Positions 33,201 to 41,330 of a stretch of DNA of 64,000 nt are shown here, one piece after another. The DNA comes from UBA10329 sp964500205 (GTDB lineage Bacteria; Bacteroidota; Bacteroidia; UBA10329): the NCBI GenBank assembly GCA_964500205.1, contig CAZCNS010000002.1, positions 248,001 through 312,000 on the forward strand. Direction: 5' to 3'. The stretch's first letter is position 1. Every line of letters begins with the position of its first letter. The notes beneath the pieces were generated by a model, which was not told the origin of the DNA, did not search any database, and saw nothing but the letters and a program-made list of their open reading frames with translations. Position numbers and translations under genes: made by a program.

Positions 33201-33323
33201 GTCCACACTCGGGATCTCCCGCACACCAAGGTAGGTGAGACCGATGATGCCGAACAGCACGATCACCACGCTCATCACCGTGGCAAGCACGGGCCGCTGT
33301 ATGCTGATGGAGGAGAGAGACAA
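30264..33323 (-). CDS. RND-family (HAE1/AcrB-type) efflux permease
   Basis: The 1019-residue inner-membrane pump starts SLSSISIQRPVLATVMSVV and has the 12-helix RND layout with two large periplasmic loops. The proton-relay pair is present in GLVVDDAIVVLENIY, and the partner Lys in GLVTKNAILIVEFANQ. Porter-domain motifs such as FPAIGD-like REIPSVDPPIITVSTSY and ESQITEPLEEAINGI are clear. It acts with the adaptor 33372-34427 and the TolC protein downstream. The substrate is unknown. Regulation by the MarR-type gene upstream is likely from position. Confidence 0.95.
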   Translation of the reverse strand: MSLSSISIQRPVLATVMSVVIVLFGIIGLTYLGVREIPSVDPPIITVSTSYVGANADVMESQITEPLEEAINGIAGIRSIVSTSREGRSTLRVEFELDVPLEAAANDVRDKVAGAISRLPADADPPVVAKSDADASPIIFLNIKSDTRSLLELSDIAERTFKERLQTIPGVSEIRIWGQKRYAMRLWMDPAKLAAYGLTPLDVQRALQEQNLELPAGAIEGNTTELTIRTLGRLETPEQFNNMIVKEEGGRIVRFRDIGYAELGPENLRTVLKRDNVPMVGNAIIPQPGSNHIEIADEFYRRLAQIEKDLPADIETGIGFDTTRFIRASINEVQQTVYLAFGLVVLIIFLFLRDWRTTIIPVVVIPISLIGSFFVMYLAGYSINVLTLLGIVLAIGLVVDDAIVVLENIYTKVEDGMAPLEASLNGINEIFFAVVATTVALVAVFLPIVFLQGLVGRLFQEFGVVLAGAVVISSFVALTLTPMLAARILKKRERQNVFYRKTEPFFEKLTEGYASWLDSFMRHRWLSVPIILGSVAMIFGLGMLIPTELAPIEDRSQLRLIARAQEGATFEYMERFINDLVDLLEQEVPGRESTISVTSPGFGAGTSTNSGFIRLQLVQPDERDITQQQVAERLGKLASTLSGARVFVRQEPTIGDPFGGQPVQFVIQAPNLDMLKEVIPPFMERARKSEMFGFSDVDLVFNKPEVQVEVLRDKAQAMGVSVQDIAQTMQLAFSGQRFGYFIMDGKQYQVIGQADRPFRNDPSDLRMLQVRNSRGEMIPLDNMVRLTEETTPPMLYRYNRFASATVSATLAKGFTLGQGIAEMERIGDDVLTDRFSTALAGESKDFAESSSSLFFAFFLALGLVYLVLAAQFESFSDPLIIMFTVPLAVAGAVLSLWYFGKTLNIFSEIGVIMLVGLVTKNAILIVEFANQRKDSGLSVGEAIRDAAVSRFRPILMTTMSTVLGTLPIALAVGAGAASRTGMGIAIIGGLLFASLLTLFVIPAIYSFVSGEEKRADVEV

Positions 33324-33371
33324 TTTGAAAGGGGAAATGTGAAAGTTGAAAGTGATGGAAGGGTGCTCGTA

Positions 33372-34427
33372 CTACTTGAGAGTGACGGACACGGACATCC
33401 CTTCCCTCAGTTGCAGAATACCCGTGGTGATGACCGTGTCGCCTGCGCTTAGTCCGGACGTTATCTCGATCTCATCGTCCATTCGGATGCCGGTGGTCAC
33501 AATAGTCGGGACCACTTTGCCAGAGCGCGCCACGAGCACCTTGGCCCGTCCGAGTTCGGGGATCAGGGCCTCGGTCGGGATGCTAAGTGCGTCATTCTTT
33601 TCCGAAAGGATCACATTCACCTCAGCAAAAAAGCCGGGAACGAGCGCACCGTCAGCGTTCGGATACTTCGCCCGCAGCGTGGCCGACCGCGTGGAGGGGT
33701 CGATGGACGGCTGGCCGGCATAAACCCTTGCCGTGCGCTCCATACCATCCGCTACCGTGAAACGCACTTCCGAGCCGTTCCGCACCTGATGCACATGCCG
33801 CTCAGGCACAGAGAACTCCAACCGCAGCGGCATGGTCTTCACCAGACTACCGATGACAGCACCCATATTGACGTACTGTCCAGGGCTGACCGACCGCAGG
33901 CCCATCGTGCCACTGAACGGAGCACGGATGATGGTGCGCTCACGCTGCACGGCCAGCAGGGTAGAATCGGCCTTCAAGGCCATAAGGTCGGTGCTGGCGC
34001 GGTCGAGTTCCTCCTGACTCACGGCCTGAATCGCCATAAGTTCTTTGATGCGTCTTTCTTGGGTGCGGGCGAGTGAAAGCTGGTGCGTCACCTTAAGCAG
34101 TTGCGCGACCAAAGGCTCATCGTCCACGCGGAGCAGCACAGTGCCTTTCTCCACCCGCTGCCCCTCTTCAAAACCGATATGAACGATGCGACCCGCCACC
34201 TCTGCGGTGAGCTGCACCTCCTCCTCAGGCAGCAATGTGCCAGTAGAGCGGAACATGTCTGCGATGCGCCTTGGCGCAAGTTCTACGCCAGAGACATTAA
34301 GAGGAGCAGGTGCCTCAGAACCTGTTGACTCCTTGGCATCCCCAGCAAAAAGCCCCGCGCGCTTGGCAACGAGAAACGCTACCACAAGCAGCAGGATCAG
34401 CACACTTATCAATCTTATCCTCGACAT
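33372..34427 (-). CDS. RND periplasmic adaptor (membrane fusion protein)
   Basis: The 351-residue product begins with an uncleaved-type hydrophobic segment (RLISVLILLLVVAFLVA) and has the HlyD/AcrA plan: a lipoyl half-motif VAGRIVHIGFEEGQRVEKG, a short helical hairpin, the second lipoyl half RAPFSGTMGLRSVSPGQYV and a beta-barrel with VPERHVHQVRNGSEVRF. It bridges the RND pump and TolC. The gene is 48 bp upstream of the pump and 39 bp downstream of marR, all on the minus strand. Confidence 0.93.
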   Translation of the reverse strand: MSRIRLISVLILLLVVAFLVAKRAGLFAGDAKESTGSEAPAPLNVSGVELAPRRIADMFRSTGTLLPEEEVQLTAEVAGRIVHIGFEEGQRVEKGTVLLRVDDEPLVAQLLKVTHQLSLARTQERRIKELMAIQAVSQEELDRASTDLMALKADSTLLAVQRERTIIRAPFSGTMGLRSVSPGQYVNMGAVIGSLVKTMPLRLEFSVPERHVHQVRNGSEVRFTVADGMERTARVYAGQPSIDPSTRSATLRAKYPNADGALVPGFFAEVNVILSEKNDALSIPTEALIPELGRAKVLVARSGKVVPTIVTTGIRMDDEIEITSGLSAGDTVITTGILQLREGMSVSVTLK

Positions 34428-34443
34428 GATCTCTTTATTGTCA

Positions 34444-34456
34444 GACCTGACAGGTC
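34444..34456. promoter_or_regulatory. perfect 13-bp palindrome between marR and the adaptor gene
   Basis: GACCTGACAGGTC is fully symmetric about its central A. It lies in the 39-bp gap between marR and the adaptor gene. It could be an operator, but the CCTGACAGG core also occurs as a dispersed intergenic word in many Bacteroidota, so a regulatory role is only a possibility. Confidence 0.3.
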
Positions 34457-34466
34457 ACTTGGCCAA

Positions 34467-35003
34467 TTATCGCCTGTCTATCTTTATGAATACTTTATCA
34501 TGAGGCAGCTTGGACAGGTTGCAGGCCATACGCTCCAATAATGGCATTACTGCGGCCTTCTCCTCCAATGCAAATCCCTCGGTGGCAGCCTCGTTCACCT
34601 CCTCAAAAGCCTTTCGGATCTCCTTCACCGATTTCCGGCCCGCATCCGTGGCCGAAATGCGGTATGCCCTGCGGTCGTCAGAATCGGTAATGCGCTCCAC
34701 CATTCCATTCTTGCACAGATAATCAATGATGCGCACCATGGAAGCCTTATCAGTCCAAACGGCCTCCGCTAGTTCCTTCTGAGTTAGCGCACCATCGGCC
34801 TCCGCAATTACTGTCAGCACATAAAAGTGACGGCTGATGGGCAGATGGGCGAGACGTGCCCCAAGCGCACCGACATAAAACCGTGTGATGAGCCAACTCA
34901 GTTTTCCGAGCGGCACTTTCGCAGATATTGATTTGTTGGACACCTGAGATAGTTGACGGTGCAAATTAACGGTTTCACACCGGAATAGTTCCGTTCTCTC
35001 CAA
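34467..35003 (-). CDS. MarR-family transcriptional regulator
   Basis: The 178-residue product contains a winged helix-turn-helix: DGALTQKELAEAVWTDKASM (recognition helix with the D-K-x-S-M motif), IDYLCKNGMVERITDSDDRR (wing) and AYRISATDAGRKSVKEI. These are standard MarR features, and the dimer helices lie at both ends. It is first in the efflux operon and probably represses it in response to a toxic ligand. The ATG at 35003 gives an N-terminal extension of about 30 residues compared with usual MarR proteins, so a later start is possible. Confidence 0.87.
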   Translation of the reverse strand: MERTELFRCETVNLHRQLSQVSNKSISAKVPLGKLSWLITRFYVGALGARLAHLPISRHFYVLTVIAEADGALTQKELAEAVWTDKASMVRIIDYLCKNGMVERITDSDDRRAYRISATDAGRKSVKEIRKAFEEVNEAATEGFALEEKAAVMPLLERMACNLSKLPHDKVFIKIDRR

Positions 35004-35087
35004 AAATCACCGCTAAAGCGAGATCGCTTGCGGATAAATGCTCATCTTTGCGCGCCTTAACCAAAACTTAATCCAATCCACTAACCA

Positions 35088-36911
35088 ATGAAAAAGCTGT
35101 ACTTCCTGTCAGCCTTGACCCTTGGACTCACCGCAGGTGCCCATGGTCAACGTGCAATGAAGGTGCAAGATCTGCACCGTGCCCAAGATGCCCGCTCTGC
35201 GGAGCAGGTCACTCCTGTAAACACTTTAGATGAAACTCCAGTTCTGAGAGGCATTGGCGAAGGATGCGTCTTGGAGGAAACCTTTGACGCAAGTTACCCT
35301 GCCACGTGGTCATCTGTTGTCACAAACACCAACGGAGCTAACTTCACATGGGGATGGGGCGCGACCGCAGGAAATCCCGGTGGTGGTATGACCATGGAGT
35401 ACGACCCTGCGCTCTCCCCACAAGATGAGTCGATAATCACACCTGACGTGGACCTTTCTTCCATTGCCAACCCGGGCCTGACATTCGATTGGTTGGGAAG
35501 CTATTTCTGGAGTGTCTCTCCGAACGACAACTATGACATTATCGTGAGCATCAGCACTGATGGAGGTGATACATGGACCGACCTCTGGACGGAGGAGCAA
35601 GAGCCGGAATTTGCAAACTTCACTTTCTACACCAAAACCATATCTCTCGTAGCATACGCCAGCGAGACAGCAGCTCGTTTCCGTTTCCGCTATCTGGGTG
35701 TTGATGGCGCTCAGGCGAGCATCGACAACGTTAACGTATGCAGTATTCCCGGTGTTGACCTTGCCGTGAATGAGGTTTGGCATGGTGATATCAATGAAGC
35801 TTACGAGTACTCTAAGATTCCACTTGCACAATCACATGAGGTGGTCATCGGTGTCAATTCATCGAACATCGGTGCCAGTGATCAGTCTGGTGTAAGTTAC
35901 AACTATGCGATCACCCGTGGTGGTACCGAGGTAGCCAGTGGCACTTTCGCGCCTACGTCAACAGACATCCCTTCTGGTGGCAATGATGAAACATGGTTCT
36001 CCACAGGCTATACTCCAGATGCGGTGGGCACTTACACTGTGACTGTGAGCATATCCTCGGACGAAGACGACAGCAACGAGGCGAACAACACTGGCTCATC
36101 AGCCTTTGAGGTGACCAACACCCTTTTCGCGCATGACGAGGTGGGCACAACTGTGGTGACTGCGATCTTTGGTGGTAACGATGCCGGTGGCCAACCCAAT
36201 GAGTTCAAGTGCTCTGTAGTGTATGAGGTATTTGCTGATGCTACGATGTATGGCATTCAAGTTGCCTTTGGTTCAAACACCAATGCCGAATCTGTGAGCA
36301 TTGAAGTGTTCGATCTCGTGAACGACCCGACCAGGGAGAATCCGATGATCTTTGAAGTCTATGACATACAGCCTTCTGACCTTTCTTCACAGACCACGGT
36401 GAAGTACATCAACCTCCCTCTCAATGATGGTGAAGGTCTTGAGCTTTTTGCAGGTGGTTTGTACCAGATAGCTCTTGGCAATACAGCTGGCGAGAATCTT
36501 GTGTTCGTTGCAAGCGATGATGATGATGACGCCAGCACCATAATGTATGGTCCTTATGGCGAGAATGATGCTATCGGATGGTATATAGGCTGGGACTTCT
36601 CTCCTGTGATTCGCGCCAATTTCGACCCTTCTGTCAGCATCGCTGAGACCATTGATCTTGCCGGCATTCAGATGTTCCCGAATCCTGTGAATGATGTACT
36701 TACTGTGCGCTTTACTGCACAAGATCAGAACGATGTGCGCATCAACTTGGTGAGCCTCGATGGCAAGCTGGTTTACACTGAGAATGTGAAGTCGTTCTCA
36801 GGCCAGCACACCTCGCTTATTGACATGAGCGGTCTGCCTTCAGGCATCTACTCTGTGCAGCTGATGAGCAACAACGGCACACACACCCAGAAAGTGGTGG
36901 TGGTGAAGTGA
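35088..36911 (+). CDS. secreted protein with T9SS type-A sorting domain, cargo 1
   Basis: The 607-residue product has a signal peptide (MKKLYFLSALTLGLTAGAHG), a jelly-roll-like choice-of-anchor segment (EETFDASYPATWSSV, ITPDVDLSSIANPGLTFDWL, YDIIVSISTDGGDTWTDLW, RFRFRYLGVDG), a middle beta domain of the CARDB type, and residues about 530-607 forming the type-A sorting domain (MFPNPVNDVLTVRF, LVSLDGKLVYTENV, LPSGIYSVQLMSNNG). It is exported by T9SS to the surface or medium. No catalytic motif is seen. The architecture matches the next gene, suggesting duplication. Confidence 0.87.
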   Translation: MKKLYFLSALTLGLTAGAHGQRAMKVQDLHRAQDARSAEQVTPVNTLDETPVLRGIGEGCVLEETFDASYPATWSSVVTNTNGANFTWGWGATAGNPGGGMTMEYDPALSPQDESIITPDVDLSSIANPGLTFDWLGSYFWSVSPNDNYDIIVSISTDGGDTWTDLWTEEQEPEFANFTFYTKTISLVAYASETAARFRFRYLGVDGAQASIDNVNVCSIPGVDLAVNEVWHGDINEAYEYSKIPLAQSHEVVIGVNSSNIGASDQSGVSYNYAITRGGTEVASGTFAPTSTDIPSGGNDETWFSTGYTPDAVGTYTVTVSISSDEDDSNEANNTGSSAFEVTNTLFAHDEVGTTVVTAIFGGNDAGGQPNEFKCSVVYEVFADATMYGIQVAFGSNTNAESVSIEVFDLVNDPTRENPMIFEVYDIQPSDLSSQTTVKYINLPLNDGEGLELFAGGLYQIALGNTAGENLVFVASDDDDDASTIMYGPYGENDAIGWYIGWDFSPVIRANFDPSVSIAETIDLAGIQMFPNPVNDVLTVRFTAQDQNDVRINLVSLDGKLVYTENVKSFSGQHTSLIDMSGLPSGIYSVQLMSNNGTHTQKVVVVK

Positions 36912-36934
36912 TACCACTTTAAAGTGGTTTTGGG

Positions 36935-36970
36935 AATCCCGCATCGGTATCTCCGGTGCGGGATTTCTTT
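36935..36970 (+). terminator. intrinsic terminator after T9SS cargo 1
   Basis: AATCCCGCATCGG at 36935-36947 pairs with CCGGTGCGGGATT at 36953-36965 (one G-T pair), followed by TCTTTT. Confidence 0.8.
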
Positions 36971-36976
36971 TGGGCG

Positions 36977-36984
36977 TATCTTTG
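36977..36984 (+). promoter_or_regulatory. -7 element TATCTTTG before T9SS cargo 2
   Basis: This is an exact match to TAnnTTTG, placed directly after the terminator of cargo 1 and 49 bases before the next ATG. No good -33 element is visible. Confidence 0.5.
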
Positions 36985-37033
36985 TCTTCTTAGAATTTCT
37001 GCCAATCACACTCTACTCAACAATTCGGATAAC

Positions 37034-38950
37034 ATGAAAAAACAATTCCTCACACTGCTACTGCTTGGCGGTGCAGTATCCTCAAACGCGCAGTTTCTGC
37101 GAAATGAGCGAGTGCTCGAACCAAGAATCTCAACTGAGCCTTATGCTCCGACCGAGGAGGTAGATGCCAATGCCGCTTCCTTGCGTAATGACGATGCCGC
37201 TTGGCATGACGACTTCTCTGACCCCTCTACTTGGGTCATTGACAATGATGGTCAGTCATCACCTTATGGCTGGGGGATCCGTACCTCGCCAGTAGGTTGG
37301 TGGACCAACCAAGGTGTGAACTCAAGCTCAGGCGGGAATTTTGCGGAACTCAACAATGGCGACCCGACCTTGACCCCCGGTACGCAGCAGATCAATGTCA
37401 ATTACTCTATCACTACCGCACAACCGATAGATATACTCGATCTGGCTGGCACAGATCAGGTACTTCTCCAATTCGAGCAGTTCGGAGCGCGCTTCAACGA
37501 TGCACAGACAGTAGAGATAAGCACTGATGGGCAGAACTTCGTTGTTGTTGGCGACAACTCTGATTTCCTGATGCTTACCAACACTGGAGGTTCAGCCTAT
37601 CCAAATCCGGATCTGAAAGTCATAGACCTCAACCCATTCATTGCTGGCAATGCATCGTCCGTTTGGATTCGTTTCAACTGGACCTCAGCATTTCCCGGAG
37701 AACTTGAGCCCAATGCGTGGGTGACATACGGTTGGTACATAGACGATGTGAGCATCGTCTCCAAGAGCCAGCATGATCTGGTCATGGAGTATGGGTACAT
37801 AAGCCACATAGCTGATGCTGTGGAGTACGGTCGAGTACCTACACCTGAATTGTTATCAGATGTATCAATCGGCGCAAGTGTTTTCAACTTCGGCACGGAG
37901 ACACAGACAAACGTTACGCTTGCTGTGACAGTTACCAACTCGGCAAATGAGGAGATTTTTTCTGAAACTGTCTCTGAATCCAGTTTGGCTGCCGGGGACA
38001 CTGCTTTCTTGGAAATTCTAGCTCCGTCCAGCGCCATGTCTTCTCCTGACGTTTATACCGTTGGTTTCACGGTGACTTCAGATGATGAGGACACAGACAG
38101 CCCAAGTTTTGGCAACAACACGAAGACCAGGAGATTCGAGATCACGGAAGGCATCTATTCCTTGGACGGAATAGGTGTGCATGTGACCAACCAGCAGTTG
38201 GTGGGCAATGTGGGCAATACCAGCTTCACAGACGCTGATGTGGATTTCATGCTCTTCACCTACTATGAAATCTCAGAGAACATGACAGTGCCGGGAATCG
38301 AAGTGCTGCTCGGACAAGGCACTCAGCGTGAAGGTGCTTTCATGGTAAGCATTCACGCTTCCGCAGACCTCGACATCAACGATGTGGACAATGCCCTTGC
38401 ACAGAGCAACGTACACGACATCACACAGCAGAACGCCACGTCTCGAAGGGCACGCGTCATGTTCCCACAACCAGTGGAACTCGCTCCGGGCGGATATTAC
38501 GCTGCTGTTCGTATTCTATCCGAGGCCGATGACAAGGTTGTACGTATTCAGGATGACCTTACCGTTCCCCAGCCCGCAGGCGCATCTTTGATTTACATCC
38601 CCGCTGACGGACAGGTATTCACCAACGGAAATGCCTACGCGATACGCCTGTTGGGAGATATTTATATCGGCATTGAGGAGGAAGAGAATGGATTTGCAGG
38701 GGCAAATGTTTACCCCAATCCGAGCAATGGCGATGCGTTGACCCTCAGCCTTACCGCAGACCGCGCAGAGACCCTCAACATACGCATGGTGTCCATGCAG
38801 GGTGCTGAGGTGATGAATCTTCCTGTTAACGTGCTGCCAGGCCAGAACCGCCACATCCTCAGCACAGATGGCCTGAGCAACGGCCTATATATGATGGTGG
38901 TGGAAGGCAGTGACAAGAGATCCGCCCTCCGCGTGATGGTACAGCGTTGA
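37034..38950 (+). CDS. secreted protein with T9SS type-A sorting domain, cargo 2
   Basis: The 638-residue product starts MKKQFLTLLLLGGAVSSNA (signal peptide). A jelly-roll-like N-terminal domain contains WHDDFSDPSTWVIDNDGQSS, LLQFEQFGARFNDAQTVEIS and WIRFNWTS, and a CARDB-like segment follows. The C-terminal type-A sorting domain shows VYPNPSNGDALTLSL, IRMVSMQGAEVMNL and LSNGLYMMVVEGSD. Domain order and the signal peptide parallel cargo 1, but identity is modest. No enzyme motif is visible. The reading frame is open to 36956, but that extension overlaps the terminator and promoter. Confidence 0.87.
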   Translation: MKKQFLTLLLLGGAVSSNAQFLRNERVLEPRISTEPYAPTEEVDANAASLRNDDAAWHDDFSDPSTWVIDNDGQSSPYGWGIRTSPVGWWTNQGVNSSSGGNFAELNNGDPTLTPGTQQINVNYSITTAQPIDILDLAGTDQVLLQFEQFGARFNDAQTVEISTDGQNFVVVGDNSDFLMLTNTGGSAYPNPDLKVIDLNPFIAGNASSVWIRFNWTSAFPGELEPNAWVTYGWYIDDVSIVSKSQHDLVMEYGYISHIADAVEYGRVPTPELLSDVSIGASVFNFGTETQTNVTLAVTVTNSANEEIFSETVSESSLAAGDTAFLEILAPSSAMSSPDVYTVGFTVTSDDEDTDSPSFGNNTKTRRFEITEGIYSLDGIGVHVTNQQLVGNVGNTSFTDADVDFMLFTYYEISENMTVPGIEVLLGQGTQREGAFMVSIHASADLDINDVDNALAQSNVHDITQQNATSRRARVMFPQPVELAPGGYYAAVRILSEADDKVVRIQDDLTVPQPAGASLIYIPADGQVFTNGNAYAIRLLGDIYIGIEEEENGFAGANVYPNPSNGDALTLSLTADRAETLNIRMVSMQGAEVMNLPVNVLPGQNRHILSTDGLSNGLYMMVVEGSDKRSALRVMVQR

Positions 38951-38976
38951 TCGCACAAGAACATTGAACACCCAAG

Positions 38977-39010
38977 GAGAGGGGAGCCAATTCGGTTCCC
39001 CTCTCTTTTT
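38977..39010. terminator. terminator between T9SS cargo 2 and mnmD
   Basis: GAGAGGGGA at 38977-38985 pairs with TCCCCTCTC at 38997-39005, extended by G-T, C-G and C-G pairs, and is followed by TTTTT. It separates convergent genes. Confidence 0.8.
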
Positions 39011-39012
39011 AC

Positions 39013-39687
39013 TCACCCATGGCGTGTAGCCCGCAGCATTTCCCGTTTGAACGGTGGACCTGGCAGTCGCTCCACTGCATAGCCAGCGACCTGCATGGCC
39101 CTGCGCACAGCTCCCTTGGCACAATAGGTGGTGAGCACACCGCCCTTAGATGTCATTGCAAAAAGCTTTCTGAAGACCTCCTCGGTCCAGAGTTCCGGCT
39201 GCGTGTTCGGCTCGAAAGCGTCAAAATAGATCAGGTCGAAAGGCTCATCGGAGCTGAAATCCTGCAAGCGGACGTGCATCTTCTCCAGAGAAAAATGTCG
39301 GGTGACGGCAACGGCTTGCCCCCACTGTGCGGCATGGATGGCGGACAGCAATTCCGTGTTCTCCTCATTGTCCAACAGTTGCTCCCAGACAGCCTGCGGC
39401 AGTGGGTGCGCCTCAAGCGCGGTGTAGTGAATGGTGCAGCCCTGCTCCTTGGCCGTGAGCAGTGCATTGAGGCCAGTGCCAAGGCCCATCTCCAACACGC
39501 GGAGCGATGTTCTCCCCTGACTTGTCATATGTCGCAGCCCTGCCTCCATGAATACGTGCATGCTCTCGGCCCTTGCGCCATGTCGTGAATGATATGTGGA
39601 ACCCGTTCTCAGGTCGCAGACTGTCATGGAACCGTCTGCCGTCAGTTCGGTGCTCAACAGGATTTCCTCTTGATCTTTGTCCATCAT
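39013..39687 (-). CDS. mnmD: tRNA 5-methylaminomethyl-2-thiouridine methyltransferase domain protein
   Basis: The 224-residue stand-alone methyltransferase matches MnmD, equivalent to the N-terminal half of enterobacterial MnmC, which methylates nm5s2U34 of tRNA. Motifs include YHSRHGARAESMHVFMEAGL, the SAM-binding LRVLEMGLGTGLNALL, YTALEAHPLPQ and FDLIYFDAFEPNTQPELW, then GGVLTTYCAKGAVRRAM and LPGPPFKREMLRA. Free-standing MnmD is usual in Bacteroidota. It is divergent from the membrane protein gene with only about 23 bp between starts. Confidence 0.92.
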   Translation of the reverse strand: MMDKDQEEILLSTELTADGSMTVCDLRTGSTYHSRHGARAESMHVFMEAGLRHMTSQGRTSLRVLEMGLGTGLNALLTAKEQGCTIHYTALEAHPLPQAVWEQLLDNEENTELLSAIHAAQWGQAVAVTRHFSLEKMHVRLQDFSSDEPFDLIYFDAFEPNTQPELWTEEVFRKLFAMTSKGGVLTTYCAKGAVRRAMQVAGYAVERLPGPPFKREMLRATRHG

Positions 39688-39710
39688 GGCAAAGGAACAA
39701 GGCTTTGCCT

Positions 39711-41288
39711 ATGTTTGGCATGATGAAGGCACAATCACCGATAAGAAGGGTCCATGTTGTCTGGATGCTAGTGCTGGCGCTCTATGCCGCGTGGTTCTTC
39801 ACGATGCCCATCAACCTGAGCACAGCGGACCTTGGCCGTCACATCACCAACGGTGCACTGCTGATGCAGGGCGTCACGGAGGTGCTTTATACCAATCATT
39901 ACTCCTTCACTGAACCCGACCATCTCTTTACGAACCACCATTGGCTCAGTGGGGTGGTGATGCATCTTGTTCACCGCCTTTTCGACTTCAAGGGGTTGAG
40001 CATCTTGTACATCATCCTGTCGGTGGCAAGTCTGCTGTTAATGGCAAGGGCCTCGGCCGTTAGGGTGAATGCAGGCTGGGGGCTATTGCTCACCATGCTG
40101 GCCGTGCCGCTTTTCGGCTACCGCACAGAGGTACGCCCGGAGGGGTTCAGCTACCTGCTGCTGGCCGTCTATTACCTACTGATGTGCCGCCACAGGGAAG
40201 GCGACATCACCATTCGGAAACTTGCGATGTGGTTGCTCCCGTTGCAACTGCTGTGGGTGAACCTGCACATCTTCTTCTTCCTTGGCCTTGGTGTGGTGGG
40301 CATCTTCTGGCTGGACATTCTTCTTTTCCAAGAAAAAAAGGAAAGGGCCAACGGGCTGCTGAAACTGATACTCGGAATGGTGGCAGTAAGTATGCTGAAC
40401 CCGCACCTGCACCGTGGACTGCTGGCACCCCTCACCATCTTCGATGAGTACGGTTATATGGTTCTGGAGAATCAGACGGTGTTCTTCCTTCAGAACCGTT
40501 TCGGATGGACAGGCAGCGGCCAGTTTCTCCATACAGAACTACTTGGGATCATCACTTTGTTGGCAGTGGGCTGGACGCTGGTAAAAGGCCGATGGCGCGA
40601 CATGGTGCCTGAGATCGCGCTGAGTCTGTTCTTCCTCACCCTTAGTCTCATGGCGGTGCGCGGCATCCCGATGTTAGCGCTTTTCAGCATTCCATTGCTA
40701 TCGCGCATCATCGCCCAGTTGATGGAAGAGCTTCATTTCAAAACAAGGAAACAGTTGGAGCGCGGCTTGCCCATCGTAGGCATTGTACTGTGCATGGCCT
40801 TCATGGGGGTGAAAGGCACGTATGTGTCGGCAGACAGGGGCTACAACGGACTTGGACTGGTCAAGGACATCGACAAGTCGGGAAGGTTTCTGCGAAGGGA
40901 GCGCATTCCGGGCAACATGTTCAACAACTACGACATCGGCAGCTACCTCATATTCTACCTGCATGAAAGGGAGAAGGTGTTCGTGGACAACCGTCCGGAG
41001 GCATATTCAGTCCATTTCTTCGACTCCATTTATCGTCCCATGCAGTACGATGAGGACTTTTTCCGTGAAATGGTGGAGAAGTATGACCTGAACATCATCT
41101 GCTTCTACCGGCACGATAACACAGAATGGGGCCAACCGTTCCTCATCCGCAGGACGCAGGACCCTGACTGGGTGCCGATTTACGTGGACGGGGTGAGTCT
41201 TATCCTTGTGCGCAACCTGCCCCGCAACGCGGACTGGATCAACCGATTTGCATTGCCAAGAAGCATGTTCGTGGCCATCCCAACGTGA
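39711..41288 (+). CDS. polytopic membrane protein, GT-C-glycosyltransferase-like, unknown function
   Basis: The 525-residue protein has about 11 predicted transmembrane helices and a C-terminal soluble part of roughly 110 residues. After the first helix comes NLSTADLGRHITNG and SFTEPDHLFTNHHWLSG, resembling the loop with acidic residues in GT-C enzymes. The C-terminal part has the recurrent family motif NNYDIGSYLIFYL with KVFVDNRPEAYS. Related bacterial proteins are annotated only as membrane proteins, so no substrate is proposed. MFGMMKAQ at 39711 was chosen because the longer frame to 39573 runs antisense through mnmD. Confidence 0.72.
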   Translation: MFGMMKAQSPIRRVHVVWMLVLALYAAWFFTMPINLSTADLGRHITNGALLMQGVTEVLYTNHYSFTEPDHLFTNHHWLSGVVMHLVHRLFDFKGLSILYIILSVASLLLMARASAVRVNAGWGLLLTMLAVPLFGYRTEVRPEGFSYLLLAVYYLLMCRHREGDITIRKLAMWLLPLQLLWVNLHIFFFLGLGVVGIFWLDILLFQEKKERANGLLKLILGMVAVSMLNPHLHRGLLAPLTIFDEYGYMVLENQTVFFLQNRFGWTGSGQFLHTELLGIITLLAVGWTLVKGRWRDMVPEIALSLFFLTLSLMAVRGIPMLALFSIPLLSRIIAQLMEELHFKTRKQLERGLPIVGIVLCMAFMGVKGTYVSADRGYNGLGLVKDIDKSGRFLRRERIPGNMFNNYDIGSYLIFYLHEREKVFVDNRPEAYSVHFFDSIYRPMQYDEDFFREMVEKYDLNIICFYRHDNTEWGQPFLIRRTQDPDWVPIYVDGVSLILVRNLPRNADWINRFALPRSMFVAIPT

Positions 41289-41305
41289 TTTCGCCCGCTT
41301 TGACA

Positions 41306-41313
41306 TAGGTTTG
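41306..41313 (+). promoter_or_regulatory. -7 element TAGGTTTG before thiL
   Basis: This is an exact TAnnTTTG match 17 bases before the thiL ATG. No convincing -33 element is seen at the expected distance. Confidence 0.45.
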
Positions 41314-41330
41314 CACACACACAGCAGACC

